DNA of 64,000 nt from NCBI GenBank assembly GCA_940671915.1, contig CALNVZ010003432.1, positions 4,475,363 through 4,539,362 of the forward strand. Reading direction: 5' to 3'. The position numbers and the translations under genes were made by a program. The notes beneath the pieces were generated by a model. That model had not been told where the DNA came from and ran no database searches. It saw only the letters and a program-made list of their open reading frames with translations. The stretch comes from Paracentrotus lividus. Its lineage: Eukaryota; Echinodermata; Echinoidea; Camarodonta; Echinidae. Position 1 is the first letter of the stretch. Every line of letters starts with the position of its first letter. Shown piece after piece: positions 59,401 through 64,000 of the stretch.

Positions 59401-62400
59401 TTTTTGTACCATCATTTTTACTTCACATGCAGCGACAGATTAATTCCTCTGTGACGTAAAAATTCCTTTTTTGATTTCTTTGTTACATAACAATCACTTC
59501 AGCCCATTTGAGCAAGGCCTTTGCGCAAAATAAATTGCACACACTTTATTTGTACGCGTTTATTTTACAAGCGCAGGCATCGATGGCTTGAGTGGATTTT
59601 TATTTTTAAGGATCTCTGGGAAAGCTTTCATTTTTAACCAAAATGTTGGGTTTCCTCCGTACTCTTACAAGTGTTTCAGATGTGGAATATAAAGCATATA
59701 ATCACCTCGTGATCCAAGTGACAAGGAACACTGTCACTTCCATGGCAAGCTGGATGTACATGTACATGCCATCTCTCCTCAGCTTCGCTTCGGAGGAAAT
59801 AGCTCATCCATCTTGCCTGGGAAGTGATAGTATTCCCATCATTTGTATAAACGGTGATTATTTTCTTATTAACTGACTTTTTAAACACAGCCATGCACAC
59901 AGCAGACCATTCTATCTCATACACCTACATTGTACCTAGGGGGCCTTCCATATTGCATTTTAGAATCATCATGTTTTATTGTCATAAAATTAATGGCTAC
60001 CTTTAGGAAATCAACATTTCCCACTTTTTATTCTCCAGACTATTTATCATTGCTTTGGGCTCTGTAAATGCTTAAAGGTGGTGTATAGTTTCGGGAGAAA
60101 GAAAAATTAACTTTTATTCACATTAAGATAAATTATGAAAGATTGAATCCAAGAACCATAATAAAGCAAATTATAGTACTTGAAATCTCGTTTTAGTGCC
60201 TTTATTTCATAATATAAGGATAAAAAAGATAAGTCGGGGACCCGTCACAGGTTAGCGCTCACGTGGAAAACCAATGGGGATTCTCTTGTGTGGGTGTTAC
60301 ACACAGATCGTTCGCACTAATTCACGCCGTAACCTCCGGCGTGCGAACTTGTCAGCAGAGGTATAAACGGCAGTTAAATTACGCTATATTCAAACAAATT
60401 CAATGAAATTCATCGGAAATAATGAAAGGAATGTCACAAGATCTTTCACACGTATCTTTTAGTGCAATGTGGACAACATGTAACTACATTTGATCGGTTT
60501 TGTGCCAATTCCTTTTTTGTTACCAAAACTATACACCAGGTTTAACAATGAGATTAATACAATAGAAACAGACTAATCAAATTGGAAAACTGAGGGGCGA
60601 TGCTGATTGTAAAATTGTATTCCCTAGACAGGTCTTTTAGTTGGAAACCCCATGCACCCTACACGTACTTTCCGAGCGTGACAATACCCAGACACAGAAA
60701 TGCCTAGCTTTGTCTCCAGTCAGTTGAATAAACATGAATTTATATTCTGCTATTTCTATGCAATATACTCGACCCTGCATTTTGGATTGTCCTTGTTTTG
60801 ATGGTGCTACCATAACTCACTGAAGATCCATTTTTCTTAACCTGGATTCAGAGTGGTACTGTGTATGGTCTTGCCAAGGGATTGTAAGACGTTAGTGCTG
60901 AGGTTGGGATTCGAAGTGATCAACAGTTTGATTATTCACTGCACAAAGTGGTCTTTAAGGCGATATCTCACCTGAGGAGACGTCTCCGAGACTCCCCTGT
61001 GACTCATTCGCATTAGTCTGACAGTCTCTGAGACGTCGCAGAGATGTCTTGGAGATGACTTTGAGACGTCTCTGTGACTGAAAATTTTCATAGATATAAA
61101 TACATGTATGTTTGATTTTTTTTCGACCCATGAGACGTCAAGTACTTGTGGATGTCTGAGCCGTGACTCCAGAGTCTCAAAGTCACAAACCTGTCGCAAA
61201 ACGTCTCATGGCAGATGAGAAACCACCTTAACCGATCAAATGAGAAAGGTTTTTTAGTCTGTTTAATCATAATCAAAATGTGATTGAAAGTTCCTTTTGA
61301 GGGCTCATGTCAAACTACCAACAGGTTTAAAAGCCCTCGCAAGTCGGAGATCGTGGGGAATGCGCGTTTTTCTTGAGCTCCATTGACTCATACACAATCT
61401 ATAGTGAGGCTTACGCAAGGGTCGGCCTACTGGGGATTAACATTCGGACAGCACGAACATGACGAAGTTTACCGAATTCAGTCAGTCAATAGGGTCAGTA
61501 GCTTCGGATTAGTTTATAGACTCTCAACGGGTCTCTTCGTATTAATTCAAAGAGAGGACTTGTATAACATAGGTTAGATTTACTTCGGACTTCTGGTTAG
61601 TTAGTCTAGCCATGAAGGATTAACCGGATTAGCTCCAGACGGGTTGGCGCTGAAGATTACGCAACACGCCTCAGGCTCTGATTGGAATGTTATCATTTCA
61701 CCCGAGATAAGGTGAATTCCCCATGTTTTATCAATTATACGTCCCTTTAAGATAGAAACCACCACCATTATGACATCACACTTTGATATTCTATGGGATA
61801 CCATTGACGTCTTAAATGGTGTCAGTGGTGGGATTTGAACCATTTGCAATCAAAACGACTTTTTGAAGAAACCAAAGGGAGCACCCTCTATAAAAGTGCT
61901 GGTCTTTGTCATGAGTTTAAATCTATCACTTCCTTAAAATTATATAGGATAAGGTGCAAAAGTGCTCATCAACAATGGAAAGTCAATACACCTGGGATGT
62001 GTTTCATGAAAGGACTTGTCGGACGTTTTATCCGAAAAATTTGCTCTCTTAGCCAATCAGATGCAAGCATTTCAGTAGCTTATAACCGTTGTCAGTGAGA
62101 ATCAATGAATATTTGTTTCATGAAATGCTCCCCTGGGAGCAAGTCTATATATATATCTGCTGATCAGTATGGATTTCTCATATAGATCAATATTATGTGC
62201 AAATTTGATTTGACAAACTGTGCCAAATCAATTGACCTTGATCAGTTGCATACAGAGACTGTAGAAATGACAAGTACAAAGTACAAGACGTTGGATGAGA
62301 CAATATGCGGGGAAGTTATGACCAGTAGTGATCAACCTGTATGCTTTACATGTCGAAGACGAGATGAGTTTGCTATAACACACAATTCTCAAAGATGTCA

Positions 62401-64000
62401 GCCTAGCCTTTAAAGAGCTAAGAATATAATCATAATCTGAAATTTGAATGTTATTTAAATAAAAAAAATTGCATGAAATTTTCAAGGCTCACATTGAAAG
62501 GAAAATCACTTTCTCCTTCATCTGACAGGGAAACCCAAAGCCTTGCCATACATGCACAGGGTGTGAGCCAATTACAGGGAATATGCTTCTTTAGCATCCT
62601 ACACGCTAATGAAGAACCAATTTTCATAATTGCATCCATTATTGATGCCTGACCTTTATCGTCTGTGTAGATCAACTGTTGAGTGTAACATCAGTCTGTC
62701 GCTATGTGTTTTCTTTTAAATTTTACTTGTTATTACTTTGCTCATTAATGTGTCTTTGATAATTCAAGTTGATAGAACCTATTAATCATCATTGAGTATA
62801 TATTTATAATCATACTGTGTTTACTCCTTTTTTTTTAAACATTTTTTTGCCCACTTATGCTGATGCTTGGTTGATAAAATTAATCACACATAAAGATTAT
62901 TGAAGTACGATACATGTACATGTATGGTTGCATTTGTGAACCACAATGATTTTTAATAAATTGGATATAGCAATATATAAGAGAAAATTTATTTTGTTCA
63001 TTATAAATACACAAAATAAAAAACAAATACAAATAAAAATTTTATAAACTGGGAGTTCACACACACACTCACAAAATATTCACCCTGAAACTTGATAAAG
63101 CATTTATGTACATGTACAGGTTACTGGATAAGTGGTTATTTTCGCGCTTACTTTATTTTCGCGAATTTCGCGAGTTTGTCATTGCAAAAATTTTCACTTC
63201 AGGACAAGGCTATTTATAGTAATGAATCATCACCAAAATCGCGAAATTTTGCTCTCGCCAATTTCCTTAACTACATGTAGTCCAAAATCGCAAAAATATC
63301 TGGACTTATATTGGCTTATACAGTAGCTTATATATATGTCAAAGCAGACCAGGAATATTTATGGAGTTTGCATACATGTAGTCTTGTTGCATTGTGCCTA
63401 TACACACAATGGCTCTAAAATCTACTGTTTTCATATTAAACCGTATGTACCGGTACTTTGAATCCTCAGTGTAAATGTGCTGTATAAACACCAGACCAAT
63501 AATGTTCTACCAAAAAAACAGAAGCAGTTAGAATTTAGAATGTACTCTTGCATGCAGTTACAGTTCAAGTCTCCTACATTGTAGAGCATTTAGTTGTGTG
63601 TCAGGATTAAAAAGGGAGATGCACACAATTTTATTCCTTGTTTGTATGATGAATCAAAACAAATTTTCCATCAAACATGTACCTGTTATTTGTACGATGT
63701 ATTCAACTTTACAGGTTTGCATTTAACATAGTCCTTTAAGGCCTTGTCTAAGTATGCTTTATAAACAGAATATAGTGTGCTTAGAAACATCAGCATTAAG
63801 CACCTTGTAAGTGCTATGATTATCATTATGGAAATCTGTGCAAAGAGTTTTATCTCAGCTCTCTTAAATAGACACATTTATGATTGAAGAAGAGATTAGA
63901 CTGTTTTCGCTCAGCAACGTACCGATGCTTTTAGCGATAGAGTTGCTATATAGACATACTGTAACAATGAAAGAGAGAAAATATTATATCGATATGAAGT
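47452..64000 (+). CDS. Ankyrin-repeat protein, first two coding exons (partial)
   Basis: Exon 1 is 47452-47494: the ATG opens MDFARSDLLDMGDD and splices at G|GTAAGT. Exon 2 is 56119-56256, after TTCCTTTGTAG, and continues in phase with DCDDEDNREPED, ILVLAHQ-like NIVLAHQASASGNIPLLM and EAFNQDPSVLESCDEKG, ending G|GTAATA. LAHQASASGNIPLLMEAF fits the helix-turn-helix of an ankyrin repeat, and DEKG would be followed by a TPLH-type start in the next exon, which lies beyond the window. Ankyrin repeats are protein-binding scaffolds; the acidic start has no obvious signal peptide, so a cytosolic or nuclear protein is likely. I cannot name the family member. No further exon was found up to 64000. Confidence 0.7.
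47495..49282 (+). other. Ankyrin-gene intron 1, first part
   Basis: Low-complexity GA-rich tract at 47985-48090, G and C runs, and a 15-bp hairpin at 48962-48995. No exon-like frame recognised. Confidence 0.4.
48962..48995. other. Perfect 15-bp hairpin
   Basis: GCATGGACACTACTA, loop TTTC, then the exact complement TAGTAGTGTCCATGC. Isolated in intron 1 of the ankyrin gene. Could be the core of a small MITE; no known RNA matches it from memory. Confidence 0.6.
49283..49871. mobile_element. Nearly perfect palindromic MITE, 589 bp, TTAA-flanked
   Basis: Starts TTAAAGGGGAATCCAACCC and ends GGGTTGGATTCCCCTTTAA. The arms pair along almost their whole length: GGGGATCCTCAAATTGGC with GCCAATTTGAGGATCCCC, and AAAATGGCCGATCTCATGG with CCATGAGATCGGCCATTTT. 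Paired 60-70-residue frames on opposite strands are the same arm read twice. An older, truncated relative is at 3521-3865. Confidence 0.9.
49955..50090. mobile_element. Small hairpin MITE
   Basis: GGTGCATATAGCATTTCAGAG with GCAGATCCAAGATTTT at the left pairs with AAATCTTGGAATCACC and CTCTGAAATCTTGTATGCACC at the right. Confidence 0.65.
50091..51852. other. Ankyrin-gene intron 1, middle part
   Basis: AT-rich with a G-rich patch near 51040 (next to a GGATCCAGGATTT repeat end at 51010). The 89-residue minus frame at 51531-51800 has no recognisable domain. Confidence 0.35.
51853..52353. mobile_element. TIR element, 501 bp, about 70-bp terminal repeats
   Basis: Left end AGGGTGTGTTCAATGTCC, then ATCATGATACAAAACGCAA; the right end is the reverse complement with few changes over about 70 bases. 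No obvious target duplication and no transposase. Confidence 0.85.
52354..53945. other. Ankyrin-gene intron 1 with repeat fragments
   Basis: 53060-53170 is an inverted fragment of the element at 54089-54180 (GTCTTGGTCACAAGAGAAAC). TTTATAATGCATTGTAAACTC occurs at both 53155 and 53417. A (CT)n tract with TCTCTCTCTTT is at 53466-53530. Confidence 0.55.
53946..54215. mobile_element. TIR MITE, 270 bp
   Basis: Left AGAGATGGCAACCATACGG with AATAATTAGAACATTAGA pairs with right TCTAATGTTCTAATTACTCC and TGTTGGCAT...ATCTCT. Inner GAATAATGCAAATAGTTGAA also pairs with TTCAACTATTTGCATTATTC. Relatives at 5295-5376 and 53060-53170. Confidence 0.75.
54216..54878. other. Ankyrin-gene intron 1, unassigned
   Basis: AT-rich; no feature recognised. 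Confidence 0.3.
54879..54982. mobile_element. Palindromic MITE, 104 bp
   Basis: TATCGTCGGACTCATGCCAG and AAGGGCCTTA at the left pair with TAAGGCCCTTTTGGCATGAG and GCCGACGATA at the right, giving a stem of about 30 bp with a loop of about 40 bases. Confidence 0.8.
54983..56118. other. Ankyrin-gene intron 1, last part
   Basis: Contains a G run near 55536 and a 113-residue plus-strand frame at 55585-55926 that has no recognisable domain, no splice context and AT-rich codons. Not called as a gene. Confidence 0.35.
56380..56680. repeat. Tandem pair of about 150-bp repeats in intron 2
   Basis: ATCTCAAGAACCACTT, GATAGTATGTAT, CATAAGAAGATGATCTGA and GATCAAAGGTCAA-type words occur in two successive units. 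A third fragment is at 43186-43235. Confidence 0.65.
57003..57068 (+). repeat. Short interstitial telomere-like repeat
   Basis: TTAGGGTTAGGGTT followed by degenerate GTTTAGGGTTAGGTG and GGTTAGGGT. TTAGGG is the telomere unit of vertebrates and echinoderms. Confidence 0.65.
57430..57835 (+). repeat. Tandem duplication, about 200-bp unit
   Basis: TTTAAAATGTAAATTACTTG, AATTAGGAAT, CCAAGAGGA, AGACAACCAAGTTTAACA and ATGAAATC recur in the same order at about 57470-57620 and 57670-57825. The 118-residue frame at 57236-57592 runs into unit 1 only and is not preserved in unit 2. Confidence 0.7.
57836..60071. other. Ankyrin-gene intron 2, unassigned
   Basis: AT-rich sequence without exon-like frames. 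The two overlapping frames near 59643-59924 read the same DNA on opposite strands and show no domain. Confidence 0.35.
60072..60545. mobile_element. TTAA-flanked MITE, second copy (474 bp)
   Basis: Tips TTAAAGGTGGTGTATAGTTT and AAACTATACACCAGGTTTAA, with internal matches to 36676-37164: AAAAGATAAGTCGGGGA, GGAAAACCAATGGG and CTTTTAGTGCAATGTG. The middle of the two copies differs around 60310-60380. Confidence 0.8.
60955..61231. mobile_element. TTAA-flanked palindromic MITE with GAGACGTCTC words (277 bp)
   Basis: TTAAGGCGATATCTCACCTG at the left and CAGATGAGAAACCACCTTAA at the right. The interior is rich in GAGACGTCTC, TGTGACT and AGACGTC, partly self-complementary. Confidence 0.8.
61232..61993. 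other. Ankyrin-gene intron 2, unassigned
   Basis: Unique-looking sequence; frames at 61383-61849 have no recognisable domain. Confidence 0.3.
61994..62133. mobile_element. Second copy of the 138-bp palindromic MITE
   Basis: GTTTCATGAAAGGACTTG, TCGGACGTTTTATCCGA and the right end TTTCATGAAATGCTCCCC match 40317-40454. Confidence 0.75.
62134..63120. other. Ankyrin-gene intron 2, unassigned
   Basis: AT-rich; no exon-like frame. Confidence 0.3.
63121..63323. mobile_element. TIR-like repeat with TTTTCGCGAATTTCGCGAG core
   Basis: Starts TTACTGGATAAGTGG and ends with the inverted GGCTTATACAGTA. The interior is full of CGCGAAA words (TATTTTCGCG, AATCGCGAAATTTTGC). This kind of repeat is widespread in marine invertebrates, from general knowledge. 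Confidence 0.5.

Noticed and set aside
1-64000. CRISPR array, phage or bacterial defence system
   Set aside because: The window is eukaryotic genomic DNA; no spacer-repeat arrays of uniform period with unique spacers and no bacterial genes were seen.

Overview
This is a stretch of animal nuclear genome, most likely from a marine invertebrate deuterostome such as an echinoderm (sea urchin or sea star). The evidence is spliced genes with GT-AG introns, very dense short inverted-repeat elements, abundant ACATGTA-type simple sequence, LINE and tRNA-SINE relics, and a secreted C-type lectin next to ordinary housekeeping genes. It is not bacterial. Nearly all short open frames are chance or repeat frames, and I found no CRISPR array, operon or rRNA. 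The species is an inference.

Layout. 1-4.9 kb: diverged repeats, including a 1.65-kb foldback element full of AGGTCA half-sites. 4.98-6.77 kb (minus): a two-exon C-type lectin gene whose first exon is broken by two frameshifts. 7.4-14.6 kb: MITEs and tandem repeats, ending at a 25-N assembly gap. 14.64-25.93 kb: a degraded reverse-complement copy of the region at 27.25-38.48 kb, with a loop of about 1.3 kb between the two arms. 29.03-38.67 kb (plus): an apparently complete 12-exon gene for RNPC3 (U11/U12-65K), a protein of the minor (U12-dependent) spliceosome, ending in a tandemly repeated 3' end with a poly(A) signal near 39.43 kb. 40.1-46 kb: a LINE relic with a nested MITE, a GAT microsatellite and a Tc1/mariner-like TIR element containing two mirrored 16-bp minisatellites. 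47.45 kb to the right edge (plus): the first two coding exons of an ankyrin-repeat gene that continues past the window, with an intron of about 8.6 kb packed with MITEs.

Two results deserve most attention. First, the RNPC3 gene itself carries what looks like a U12-type intron (intron 11, donor GTATCCTTT), so a minor-spliceosome protein would depend on the minor spliceosome for its own mRNA. Second, the inverted copy of RNPC3 differs from the intact copy mainly by scattered one- and two-base insertions and deletions, in introns and exons alike, and stops at the 25-N gap. That pattern fits uncorrected long-read sequence, possibly a missed-adapter palindrome placed during gap filling, at least as well as a true pseudogene. 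It should be tested before any palindrome biology is inferred.

I found no convincing new biological system. The genes are not functionally linked to one another.
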